From positions 36,079,109 to 36,143,108 of the forward strand of contig CM076849.1 of the NCBI GenBank assembly GCA_039519185.1: a stretch of 64,000 nucleotides of DNA, written 5' to 3'. Each line of letters begins with the position of its first letter. The stretch's first letter is position 1. Position numbers and translations under genes: made by a program. This document shows, piece after piece, positions 34,169 through 44,565 of the stretch. The DNA is from Astragalus membranaceus. Taxonomy: Eukaryota; Streptophyta; Magnoliopsida; Fabales; Fabaceae. Under the pieces are notes generated by a model. It saw only the letters and a program-made list of their open reading frames with translations. It was not told the DNA's origin and made no database searches.

Positions 34169-36651
34169 CGCACAAATAATTTAATTATTTATTTAATTAA
34201 ATTATTTAGGTATTTTATTAGTATAGTTGTGATAATTAATAAAATGATGTTTTTATTTAAATTAGGGAGCGGTGATTAGTAATTAGCTGAGTAGTGACGG
34301 GGGCCCGTGATCCACAAGCCCAAGGCTTAGGCGCATGAATGGGAGTGTTAGTTAGGGTTTTGGAGTATAGCGCATTTTGAGAAGAGAAAAGAAAGAAAGT
34401 TGCGAAGAGGAGAAGAGAGAAAGGAAGAGGGACAGCGCGCACAAGGAGCAAGAGGAGAGAAGTCTTGTTGCGGTGGTTCTTTGGAGCTTACGTGCAAGGA
34501 GATCACGCGTTCGGCAAACCTAAGGTAAGGGTGGGTTCTATCATTATAATGGGGTATATGATGGGGATTATGTGGGAGTAGACTCTAGTTGCCCTTTGAT
34601 CCTATTTGGTGTTGTTTGATGATGTTAGAATATATATTCATGATGTTTGAAATTGGTGCTTAATGATTGATCATGGTGAAGCTTGGTGATTGGATGTTGT
34701 TTGGTGCGAATTGGGTTGTGGTTGGGTTGCTGGAAATGGCGCCCTGCCCCTGGGCGTCGTGGCTGTGTCGTGGTTGTTCCCTGCTGGAGGTGCCTTGTTG
34801 CTGGGCGCCAAGCCAGTGTTGCCTATGTTGCTGATTTTGGCGCCCTAGGCACCTAGTCATGTTGTCTGGATGTTGATGTTGCTGGAAGTGGCGCCTTAGG
34901 CGCCCAGTGATGTTGTCTAGGTTGCTGGAGTTGGCGCCCTAGGTGCCCAGTGTGTTTCTGAGTTGCAGGGGATGGCGCCCTAGGCGCCCAGTGGTGAATA
35001 GTGCGTGTCTGTGTTGCTGATTTTGGCGCCCTAGGCGCCCAGTGTCTCCTGCGCTTGTTGCTGATTTAGGCGCCCTGCTCTTGGGCGCCAAGGTTGCTAT
35101 GCTGTCTGTGTTGCCAGGCGCCCTGTTGCTGGGCGCCAAGTCTGGTGTTGCCTCCGCTGTCTCAGGCGCCCTGTTGCTGGGCGCCAAGCCTTAGGTTGTT
35201 GTTGCTGTCTCAGGCGCCCTGTGGCTGGGCGCCAAGTATGATGTTGCTGTTGTGGTCTCAGGCGCCCTGCTCCTGGGCGCCAAGTCTGCTGTGTTGCCTG
35301 TTGGGTCAGGCGCCTTGCTGCTGGGCACCAAGTCTGTTCTTGATGATGTGGTGCTAGGCGCCCTGCTCCTGGGCGCCATTTTCTGTGTTGCTGCTAGGCG
35401 CCCTGTTGCTGGGCGCCAAGTCCAATTCTGTTGCCATGGTGTTAGGCGCCCTGCTGCTGGGCGCCAGTTCTGCTGTTGCCACTGTTGTCCTAGGCGCCCT
35501 GTTGCTGGGCGCCATGTCTGATGTTGTTCCTGTTGTCCAAGGCGCCCTGTTGCTGGGCGCCATGTCTGATGTTGTTGCTGTTGCCCAAGGCGCCCTGTTG
35601 CTGGGCGCCAGTTTCTGTCCTTGCTGCTGCTGTCTAAGGCGCCCTGCTGCTGGGCGCCAGATCCTGTGTTGCTGGTGTTGTCTGTGGCGCCCTGTTGCCG
35701 GGCGCCAGTTTCAGTGCTGTTGCAGTTGTCTGTGGCGTCCTGTTGCTGGGCGCCAGACTCTGTGTTGGTGTTGTTGCCTGTGGCGCCCTGTTGCTGGGCG
35801 CCAGTTTCTGCAATGTTGTTGCCTGCTGTGGCGCCCTGTTGCTGGGCGCCAGTTTTGTTGTGGCTGTTTCTGCCGTTGGCGCCTGTTGCTGGGCGCCAGT
35901 CTCTATGGTGGCTGTTCTTGTTGTTGGCGCCCTGTTGCTGGGCGCCAGTCCCTGTCATGTGGCCGTGGTGTGAATTGGTGTCCTTGGTATCGGTGGGGGA
36001 TTGTTGTCATAGGTGTTTGTGATTGGTGGTTTTTGGTGATTATTGGTGATAATATAACAGGGGATGGTGTAACAGGTGATGTGCCTATTCCATGGGCTAA
36101 GGTGATGGGTCTATGACCACTTGGTGATATTGGTGATGTTATATTAATTAAATGTCTGTTGTGTGTTGATTGTCAGGTGCATTGTCCATGGTGTCGCATA
36201 TATTCCATATGCATTATTTTGGTGATGTTGGCTTCGACCGTTGGAGCTATAGGTGATGATGGTGATGCTCATATAGGTGATGTGCCCATACTGGCTACTT
36301 TATTTGGTGATGATTGGTACCACATGCATATGCCCGTTGGTGTGGGTTGCATCTCATATAATTACTCATGATGTTAATAATGATGTTGGTGATTTATTAA
36401 TTGTTGTTGTTGAGAAGCGGTTCATAGTGTTGTACTCTAGCATATTGCCTATCCTATATGCTATTATAATGTTAGATATCTCACCCCTTCTGTTTGACGT
36501 GCTAGGTATTGCACTGTTTTAATGGTGAAACTTATTTATTTGGCGTGTGATGTTTAACGGTGTAAGTGTAGCATCCCTTGTGGGTGTATTGAAAATGTTT
36601 TGAAAACTCTGATTTTGTCGAAAATTTTCCGGGTAGAAGAGGGGTGTTACA
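34164..36651 (+). repeat. Element B 3' LTR
   Basis: A 2488-bp LTR that keeps a segment (about 36276-36494) missing from the 5' LTR. It lacks the segment found at 17893-18025 in the 5' LTR. Both segments are present in A's LTR. The 48-bp GGCGCC array is at about 34737-35960. The end TGTTACA is followed by TCAAT. Confidence 0.93.
34737..35960 (+). repeat. GGCGCC hairpin array, B 3' LTR copy
   Basis: Same array as at 16360-17560, about 26 units of GGCGCCC-loop-GGGCGCC. It has point differences and one or two unit differences near the 3' side. The open frames across it (for example 35958-35191 minus) are repeat translations. Confidence 0.9.
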
Positions 36652-37157
36652 TCAATCACCAAATTCCAATTACAATCATCATAAACACATTCAAACATCA
36701 ATAAATCAACACCAACAAGATCAAAGGGACAACATAGGTCATATCTCCCACATAACCCCCATCATACACCCTATTATAAAGTAGAACCCACCCTTAACTT
36801 AGGTTTGTCGAATACGTGATCCTCTTGCACAAAGACTCCAAAGAACCATTAACGCAACAAAGCTCCTCTTCTCTTTCTCTTGGTTTCGCCGCGCCCCTTT
36901 CTCCTCTCCTCTCTTCGCAATTCTTTCTTTCTTTTTCTCCAAAAATGCGAAATGACTAAACCCTAGCCAACACTCTCCTTCATGCGCCTAGGCCTTGGGC
37001 TCGTGGATCACGGGCCCCCGTCTACTACTCGGCTAATTTCTAAGCACCACTCCCTAATTTAAATAAAACATCATTTTATAAATTATTAAATATGACTATA
37101 CTAATAAAATACCTAAATAATTTAATTAAACAAATAATTTAATTATTTGGGCGTTAC
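36652..37157 (-). repeat. Element A 5' LTR, 5' segment
   Basis: The outer start of A's LTR, read on the minus strand from 37157 (TGTAACGCCC). It is the inverted counterpart of the first 500 bases of B's LTRs. TCAAT at 36652-36656 is the right target duplication of B. Confidence 0.92.
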
Positions 37158-37260
37158 AGGACGCTCATTGACCTTCCGTCAGGACAGCAAGAGACCTGAC
37201 CTCTTGTCAGGACAGCAAGAGACCTACCAACAGCAGACGACCAAAAAGATGCTCGGTACA
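37158..37260 (+). repeat. Element D 5' LTR, 3' remnant
   Basis: It starts GGACGCTCATTG and ends GCTCGGTACA, and includes a short direct repeat around GTCAGGACAGCAAGAGACCT (two copies). The rest of the LTR was displaced by element A. Confidence 0.88.
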
Positions 37261-37266
37261 GAACAT

Positions 37267-37284
37267 TGGCGACCACAGTGGGAG
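37267..37284 (+). other. Element D primer binding site
   Basis: TGGCGACCACAGTGGGAG lies six bases after the LTR end. It resembles the Ogre site TGGCGACTTCACTGGGGA. The tRNA is not assigned. Confidence 0.8.
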
Positions 37285-37500
37285 ATTTCTATCTTTCACA
37301 TCATCACTCGAACTTTTCTCTTGCTACTCCGTGGCTCCCAGAGGCAGGCCCCGGGTTCAGAGCATTGCCATACCCGCACCCCGACCGGAGGGTACCCCGA
37401 GGGCAACGTCTTGACTATACAGAACGAGGGCACCTGTCGACCTGTCCAGCCCTCACACGTGAATCAGCTTTTGGACCTCCTAGCCAGTCGCACTCAAGCT

Positions 37501-39860
37501 ATGTTGGAACAGGAAGCGCGACTGAGGGAAGTTGAAAGGTGGTTGACCGCCCTGCCAGAACAGCCTCCAGTCAGGAGGTTGACAATCCCTCCAACGGTAG
37601 TGACCTCAAGGCGGCGCCGGTCCCCACCTCGGAGACGTCATGTACATCGCTCTCCCCCAGGCGACACAGGCATTGGGAATCAGGCTCACCCCCAGGGACC
37701 CATCGCCCTCATGACACCCACTCCAGCGCCTCCTCACACGCGTCACCTAACGCTCAGGAGAGGTCGAGGAGCCGGGTTGCCACCCGCAGAAGATACCACC
37801 GGGATTCTCCATCGAGGAGATCCCCCGAGCGACGCAGGTATCAGGAGCTGGGCTATGAAGACACCTCCCCCCGAAACTCAAGAGGGTTTTCGGAGGAGGG
37901 GTCGTTTACGAGAAGGGTAAACGAATGCCAAATCTCGAGGGCCTTGGAAAAGCTGCCGAATCTTAAGATGTACGACGGGACTGGAGATCCGGACGGTCAT
38001 CTGGCACACTTCTCCCTAATGATGCGCTACCGGGGCGCTAGGGAACCCGTCCACTGCAAAATCGTCCCCCTCACTCTTGAGGGTTCCGCATTAGAGTGGT
38101 TCCAGGAGCTTAGGCCGAACTCTATATCCTCATGGGGGCAGCTGGCAAGAATGTTCACGGCTCGCTTCATTGCCTCCCGGCTAAAGCCCAAATTTGACGA
38201 AGCACTGAGAGCCGTCAGGCAGCATAACCACGATACACTGAGGGAGTATATTGAGCGCTTCAATAAAGAAGCTTCGAGCATTCGAAGTTTGGAGGACAGG
38301 CAATGATTGTTCTGGATGAAAGACGGGTTGAAAAAGGGAAGTTTGTTCCAGGTCGATGTAGGCATCAACAAGCCTAGGAACTTGGGCGAGTTCCTTCGGA
38401 GATCCCAGAAATACATAAATTATGAGGAGGATGATTTGGCTTACCGCGAGGCAGTCAAGGCGGGGGGCGACAGGGAACCCACCCAGGAGGTACGCCGGCA
38501 AAAGGTAACAGGAGGCGTACACCGTGAGGGCCGCCCCCCAAAATCCTCAGGCCTTACTCCCCTCATTGCCTCAAGGGCGCAAATCCTGGCTGAATGTGCC
38601 AACGCGGAATTCAAAGACATTAAGAGGCCAGAGCCTTTGGTGTTGAAAGAGGGCAAAAACCCCTCGAAGAAATGGTGCCGCTACCATCAAAGCAGAGGCC
38701 ACGACACCAATGGCTGCCAAGCACTGAAGGGTGATATTGAGAAGCTGATCCAGAGAGGAAAGCTGACACAATACGTGAAGAAGGAGGGGGAACCGAGTGG
38801 CTCTCGCAAAAGAGCCTGATCCCCCGAAGGGAGATACCGCTCCTCTAGGAAGGGGAAGGCCCCAATCGGTGAGAGGGTCGAAAATAGCGCTGATGAATCA
38901 ACTGATGGAGAGGACACCCGGAGGCCCAAAGAAAGACCAGTGGCCATGGTGATCCACGGGAGAAACCCCCATGATAACTGGGGTTCGAACAAATCAATGA
39001 AGAGGAAGTGGAAGGAGATCCTCAGCATTGCGTCAACCTCAGTCGCCAGGAAGGGGACAACCAGACCGCCCCTATCCTTCGACGACAATGATCTGCTCGA
39101 CAGGAAACCGAACAAACACGTCCCACTGATCATCTCTGCCATTATCGGCAACATCGAAGTAAGAAGGATCCTGGTTGACCAGGGAAGTGCAGTAGATATC
39201 ATCTTCGAGGACCTGCTGCAAATGCTGAGTATCTCCCCCGATGACCTGACTCCATTCTAGGGAGGGGACCTAACCGGGTTTAATGGATCAAAGACTATGC
39301 CACTCGGCCACCTAGAGCTGATGGTCACCTACGGAAACCCCGATGACAAACCGTCGTTGTTCAAAACTGTGAAAACACCCTTCCTGGTTCTCCCATGCAA
39401 ATCGGTCTACCAGTGCATCATTGGGAGGCCCACGTTGGGAAAATTGGAGGCGGTCACCTCAACGGTCCATTTGAAAATGGAGTTCTACACTCTGGAGAAT
39501 GAGGTGGTAACCCTCCAGGCGGACTTGGGAGCAGCACGCAGATGTTTCTATATGAGCGTTAAAAATGAGAAGGAGACCGCCAAGCCAAGAGGCTCGAGTA
39601 AGGGGTTCGAAGAAGAAGCTGAGGTGAACCTGACAGACTGGGATGCCAGAAGTAACTCCAGTAGTGAAGAAGAAGCGGAAAGCCGACTCAAAACCAAGGG
39701 GACAGAAGAGGATGCGAAGAAGTTCGAAGCAGACGAAGAATGTCCTCACCTCCTTGAGGAGGTTAGAAAGAAGCTCACCATCCACCCCGGGGATAACGGG
39801 GATCTATTCCTCGATTCGGCAGCTGGCCCAAAGTTCCAGTGCATAGAGCGTTTTCTTTAA
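37501..39860 (+). pseudogene. gag: Element D gag-protease, decayed
   Basis: MLEQEARLREVE at 37501 begins a gag N-terminus that shifts frame near 37540-37580 into an Arg/Ser-rich stretch. The gag core is at 37950-38300 (LEKLPNLKMYDGTGDPDGHL, then LEGSALEWFQEL). A zinc-finger-like CRYHQSRGHDTNGC lies near 38680. Protease follows with ILVDQGSAVDIIF near 39168 and CIIGRPTLGKLEAVTS near 39415. In-frame stops are at 38304 (TGA), 38817 (TGA) and 39258 (TAG). The frame ends at 39860 after a charged tail and no polymerase follows. A Gag-protease-only design implies mobility would depend on another Tat element's enzymes. This copy cannot make a full product. Confidence 0.85.
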
Positions 39861-40219
39861 AACAGTTGGTTGTTTAAGTTTAACACGTCTACTTTAAGGA
39901 GTTGGATGTTTAGGTTTAACGCGTCAAAACAATTTACGACACGCACGCGAGGGAATTAAACCTTACTATTCACGGTTCAAGATGTTATTTCGCAAATCAC
40001 GGTTTTCGCTCCAGCACCATAGAAAAAACCAAGAAAAACTGGTGCCCGATACAGAAGCAGCCAGCGCCCAGGAGGGCGCCTGGCAGGGCGCCTATAAGGA
40101 GCAAACAGCGCCCATGAGGGCGCCTGGCAAGAAGCGCTCTAAAAGCCAAGTCCCGACTCAAACAACAGGGGACCAGGCAACCAGGCAGAACCAAGCGTGA
40201 GTTAACCTGCTCGGTTCAC
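39861..40219. other. Element D non-coding spacer with GGCGCC motifs
   Basis: No supported gene. It holds a short direct repeat of a GTTTAA-rich phrase (39866-39920) and GGCGCC palindrome units at about 40068-40130, like those at 43362 and 43944. Confidence 0.6.
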
Positions 40220-40870
40220 GAAGCGGCATATCGAAAAGGTCGCAACCTCTAATGGGTGAGTTAAATTCGGATAGAATCCGATAAACTCCTGTTAGAGTCC
40301 CTAGATGGGCAAAGTGGCGTCGCAAGATGTCACTAGAGGTTGTCACAACCTCGAAGTGGCATATCGAAAAGGTCGCAACCTCTAATGGGTGAGTTAAACT
40401 CAGATAGAATCCGATAAACTCCTGTTAGAGTCCCTAGATGGGCAAAGTGGCGTCGCAAGATGTCACTAGAGGTTGTCACAACCTCGAAGCGGCATATCGA
40501 AAAGGTCGCAACCTCTAATGGGTGAGTTAAATTCGGAGAGAATTCGATAAACTCCTGTTAGAGTCCCTAGATGGGCAAAGTGGCGTCGCAAGATGTCACT
40601 AGAGGTTGTCACAACCTAGAAGCGGCATATCGAAAAGGTCGCAACCTCTAATGGGTGAGTTAAATTCGGATAGAATCCGATAAACTCCTGTTAGAGTCCC
40701 TAGATGGGCAAAGTGGCGTCGCAAGATGTCACTAGAGGTTGTCACAACCTCGAAGCGGCATATCGAAAAGGTCGCAACCCCTAATGGGTGAGTTAAATTC
40801 GGATAGAATCTGATAAACTCCTGTTAGAGTCCCTAGATGGGCGAAGTGGCGTCGCAAGATGTCACAACCT
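40220..40870. repeat. Five tandem copies of an exact 133-bp unit
   Basis: The phrase GAAGCGGCATATCGAAAAGG starts at 40220, 40353 (one change), 40486, 40619 and 40752, exactly 133 bases apart each time. The copies differ only at scattered bases, and the fifth is cut short near 40865. The unit contains an internal near-palindrome (CAACCTC ... GAGGTTG), so each unit can fold on itself. It is non-coding, with no open frame across it. Confidence 0.95.
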
Positions 40871-41101
40871 CTAGTGAGGAATTTAAATTGGACCGATTCT
40901 GATAAGTTCCTGACGGAGATAGCATGGCCACGAGACGATAGGAGGCGATACGTTCAGAAGCGTGAAAAATAGGCAAGATAAAGGAAACGTGGATATAACA
41001 TAAAATCATCAGTCAAGCTCCATAAAACAAACATACAACGAATTCCGACAGGATAACAAGAAATCACAAGTCAAAAACAACTGAACTCCTAAAAGAGAAC
41101 A
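40871..41101. other. Element D spacer, nothing recognised
   Basis: Plain AT-rich sequence after the tandem array and just beyond the end of the antisense gene. It may hold that gene's 3' untranslated region. No motif identified. Confidence 0.4.
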
Positions 41102-43057
41102 TCAGGGGGCAATGACATCGAAGTCAACCCCATTGGGGTGGTATCTAACAATCCTCTCATCTGCAGCCTCATGGTCAAACCGGAAGATGCTCGACTCAAG
41201 AACTGCATCCGGGTACATGCACTGGACATGACTTATTGCTTTTTCGTAAGCAGCATAGGAGAAGTCCATGACTTGCCCGGCCATCTCCTGCACCCTTTCC
41301 TCAGCCACATCTCTCTGTTTCTTCACACTGTCCAATTCAGATTGGAGCTCCTCCATCCGCTTCTGGTAGTGACCCGACGAGCAGACCCCTTTCCTCGATC
41401 ACCCCTGCACAAAGAGAGAAGCAAACACGACAAAGCTTAGAACCAACATCACCAGCGCCCATGAGGGCACCTGGAAAAGCACCTCCAAGAAAGCGGCCAG
41501 CGCCCAAGAGGGCGCCAGCCAGGGCACCAAGTTCGAAACAAGCAGCGCGCATGAGAGCGCCAGACAGGGGCGGTGGCCCATGCGGGTTTGATGAATACCG
41601 TAAAAAAAAATAATAACTCAAGAGGATTACCTGATCGAGAACCGCACTTCTTCTCAGCTTCCCACTTCGCATGTAGGCCTTCCCCAATCTTAACCATGTG
41701 CGCGGCAAGTGCGAAAGGATGCTCACAGAAATGATCACGCTCTTCGGGGGAGAAGACAATTTCACCCTCGTCGTCAGCAGGAGGAGGAAGCCCAACCGGA
41801 GAGGGACATACAGCAGAGGGAGGTTCCTGAGAACAACTCCTCTGGCGTTTGGACTGACTCTGAGTCCCTTGGATGCTGGAATCACATGGAACCTCCGGCA
41901 CCCCGGAAGCATCCTTTCTAGCACGGCTTGGCGCTCCTAAACTGAGGCGAGGTCCCATAGAGGGACGCACAGGGACAGATACAGTAAGAGCTGGGCTCTT
42001 GACCTCGGTAGGTTCGGCATCCAAAGGTCTCCTCCGTCCGGCCAAAGAGGCTAATTCATTGAAAGAAAGCGGAGCGGCCATCTTATCTGCAGAGCAACAA
42101 AGTAGCGAATCAGCAACATAAGTAAATAATTCATCAAAAGAAAAATAAAGATACATCAAGACCTAACAAGAAACCTAAGAGCTCGGCATCTTCAAGAACC
42201 GTAGAGGCCTTGGACAGCTCACTGCACAAAAACTTTTGTGGCACAGTGGACAAGCTACCGACGATCTTCCTCAGCATGCCCAAAGTCCTCTGCTCAGAAT
42301 CTGACAACTCAGATGGCAGGATGCGATAAGACCGAGAGGTGCGGTCCGCATCGACATTACACCACCCAAGGTGAAACTTATCCCTAACCAGACGCCCGTG
42401 TTCATCAAAGAAGCCCATGCTGTCGACGGCCTTCTCACTAGAAGGAACGATGTACACTTGAAAGCCCATACTTGAACTTCCAATCATGCTGGTTATCTGA
42501 GTACACTTGAAAGAAAGCATAGTTTGTCCGACACTTCAAGTACACAAACTCGTAACGAATGACGCCAGTTCGAAACACTTCACAAAACACCACGAATTTG
42601 GGTGGAGCTGAGAAGGAGCTATCTTAAGGTGATTCATAACTTCCAGTTGGAAGGGTGTAAAGAATGGGGAAACCCGCACCTTGTAAACCACACTGTGAAA
42701 CATCATGAATTTTCTACTGTCAGGGACTCTACACACCCTGTCTTGGGGGTCAACCACCTCTACCCTCCAGTCGCCTCCCATCACATCTTGCAGACAGTAG
42801 GGAGGCTCTTTTCCTGGAAGCTAGACGCTCCTGGCGGAACAAACCATACGGGCAACCCAGTCATAACTACAACCACCAATCTCCACCACTTCATGCTCAA
42901 GCGGAAGATCATCATCAGAAGAAGTTTCCACAAAGCCAAGGGCGCCAGCCCCCTCCGAAGGCGCGGTATCACCAACCCCCTCTTCGAAGTCGCCAGCTTG
43001 ACTCTTAGCCAGGTGAGCGGTAGGGTGCATCCGAGCCGTCTTCTTTGTCCTTGCCAT
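41102..43057 (-). pseudogene. Antisense split gene of element D: H3-like N-terminus, PF04195-type region, coiled coil
   Basis: ATG at 43057 (MARTKKTARMHPTA). Exon 1 runs to 42175 in one frame, broken by TAG (42823-42821) and TGA (42538-42536). It carries a motif typical of the putative gypsy-type transposase family PF04195 (FTPFQLEVMNHLKIAPSQL, then HPNSW, about 42590-42655). A phase-1 GT-AG intron (42174-42087) joins exon 2 (42086-41631: a low-complexity linker, then FSPEERDHFCEHPFALAAHM). A second intron (41630-41405, ending TTTGTGCAG) leads to a last exon with a coiled coil (MEELQSELDSVKKQRDVAEE) ending at 41102. The last exon needs a one-base shift, so that boundary is approximate. The function is unknown; similar genes are recurrent passengers of Tat elements. 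Confidence 0.75.
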
Positions 43058-43361
43058 CTCTCAACCTACGGGACAGGGGGCAAAACAAACAGTCACGAGA
43101 CAGGCAGGGAAACTTAGAGACAACCCCCCTCCCCCGAGACTGGAGACTTTGCAAGACAAAACATACTCAAAAGAACAAAGAAACTAGAAAGATAAACTGA
43201 AAGTTCGCACGGAAGTTACCTCAGTAAGTCAGAAGCCGCAAAGACTAGCGGGAACGTCGATAGAGGATGATAAGAGCAGCTCCCAGTAGCACCAAGCAAT
43301 CCCTGAAAATTCATAGGTGAGAAGGCAGGTTAAAAATCAGGAGAAAAAACGGAAAAATAAG

Positions 43362-43510
43362 GCAGCCAGCGCCCATGAGGGCGCCTGGCAGGGCGCCAGT
43401 CAAGGCAGCCAGCGCCCATGAGGGCGCCTGGCAGGGTGCCACTCAAGGCAGCCAGCGCCCAGGAGGGCGCCTGGCAGGGCGCCAGTCAAGGCAACCAGCA
43501 CCCACGATGG
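43362..43510. repeat. GGCGCC palindrome array in element D, 43-bp unit
   Basis: Three good copies and a degraded fourth of a 43-bp unit starting GCAGCCAGCGCCCATGAGG. Each contains GCGCCC-ATGA-GGGCGC and GGCGCC-TGGCAG-GGCGCC inverted repeats. It lies upstream of the antisense gene's ATG, possibly in its leader. Confidence 0.88.
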
Positions 43511-43769
43511 TGCCTGGCAGGAGGGCACTGTCAACAACGTAAACAAACAGGAATGAACAACAAACACATACCAAGAAGAAGAGATGTTGAAACAAGTGGA
43601 CTCTACTCCCTCCTCCTCTTTTTAAGGAGGCTCTAAGTTGGTGACTTGCTCCCTACTCTTTCCTCCTCCTTGAAGTAGGCACTAGGTTTGGTGACTTGTT
43701 CCCTACTCCTTCCTCCTCCCTAAAGAAAGCGCTCCAAGAAAGTGTGGACCACAGGACAAAATACCTACC

Positions 43770-43777
43770 TATTTATA
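43770..43777 (-). promoter_or_regulatory. Possible TATA box of the element D antisense gene
   Basis: The minus strand reads TATAAATA, 713 bases upstream of the ATG at 43057. A 5'-leader intron is plausible: a CTTACTGAG^GTAAC donor near 43222 and a CCCGTAG acceptor near 43070 on the minus strand. Inferred only. Confidence 0.4.
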
Positions 43778-43943
43778 GGAGTTAGCATTTCACCCCAAAC
43801 TGCGGATTCGGCAAAACAACTTGGCCCATATCCACGACGTAGAAGCCCAATACGCCTGTCACCTTAAGACATGCTCAAAAACACAAGAAAGACAAAATGA
43901 ATAGTGAAAAAGAAAGCAAAGTGCCAAGCACCCGCCTACACAA

Positions 43944-44215
43944 CCAGCGCCCATGAGGGCGCCTGGCAGGGCGCCAATGAGGCAGCCAGCGCGCAGGAGG
44001 GCGCCTGGCAGGGCGCCTGTCAAGGCAGCCAGAGCCCATGAGGGCGCCTGGCAGGGCGCCAATGAGGCAGCCAGCGCCCATGAGGGCGCCTTGCAGGGCG
44101 CCAATCAAGACAGCCAGCGCCCAGGAGGGCGCCAGTCAGGAATAGCCAGCGCCCAAGTAGGCGCCTGGCAGGAGCAAGCAGCGCCCAGCAGAGGGGCTCC
44201 TGGCAGGGGGAAGTC
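43944..44215. repeat. Second GGCGCC palindrome array in element D
   Basis: About six units of the same 43-bp type as at 43362, more diverged towards the right (GCGCCCAAGTAGGCGCC, then GCGCCCAGCAGAGG). No gene is seen. The region 44216-44550 to the polypurine tract is also non-coding, with isolated GGCGCC motifs near 44360. Confidence 0.85.
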
Positions 44216-44553
44216 GGAAAGCAGACCCTTCGAGGCAGGGTGGTCAGCACTATGCAGTAAGACACCCACGAGAGAACCGAACCTTGATACGCCAAATCTG
44301 CTCCATGAAAGGCCATCCAGCACACGCTAGGAGGGAAGGACGCCCAAGGCACCCAAGAGGGCGCCAACCTCAGAGCGCTCGACACGAAGTGACGCCAACA
44401 CCAGGATACGTCACCTTAGCTTGGTACCAGGCACAAGAATTACACCGAAGGAGAACCCGGCCGCTACAAAGGCAGTGTCCCGCATAACCTTACGGAGCCG
44501 GCAAACTGACAAAAAAACCTTCAAGCCAAGACCATCCTCTGGAATAATCTCGG

Positions 44554-44565
44554 CTTGGGGGCAAC
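44554..44565 (+). other. Element D polypurine tract
   Basis: CTTGGGGGCAAC directly precedes the LTR start TGTTCTGG. It compares with the Tat element tract (GGGGGGCAATT). Confidence 0.85.

Larger units (their letters stand above)
15786..36651 (+). mobile_element. Element B: Tekay-type Ty3/gypsy retrotransposon, split by an Ogre derivative
   Basis: LTRs are 15786-18177 and 34164-36651, both starting TGTAACGC and ending GGTGTTACA, with perfect target duplications TCAAT at 15781-15785 and 36652-36656. The primer site is 18182-18193 and the polypurine tract 34150-34163. Gag-pol encodes zinc knuckles, protease, RT, RNase H, integrase and a C-terminal chromodomain. Long LTRs, the initiator-Met primer site and the chromodomain fit the Tekay/Del lineage. 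It sits antiparallel inside the LTR of A, a member of its own family. Element C (22299-33827) interrupts the integrase C-terminus. Confidence 0.93.
1..37157 (-). mobile_element. Element A: Tekay-type Ty3/gypsy retrotransposon, 5' part, with two nested insertions
   Basis: Read on the minus strand, the element starts at 37157 (TGTAACGCCC) and its 5' LTR ends at 1594 (TGTTACA). A tRNA-iMet type primer site and an open gag-pol follow and run off the left edge. The LTR is cut into three pieces by a Tat element (2913-15319) and by element B (15786-36651). Joining the pieces without the target duplications gives about 2.28 kb, close to the 2.39 and 2.49 kb LTRs of B, which is the same family. A lies in the 5' LTR of element D: the sequence beginning at 37158 (GGACGCTCATTG) recurs at 44863 in D's 3' LTR. 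The target duplication is probably GGACG, but its left copy lies outside the window. Confidence 0.9.

Noticed and set aside
40220..40870. CRISPR-like spacing of direct repeats
   Set aside because: The 133-bp units are contiguous with no unique spacers, and the context is a plant retrotransposon.
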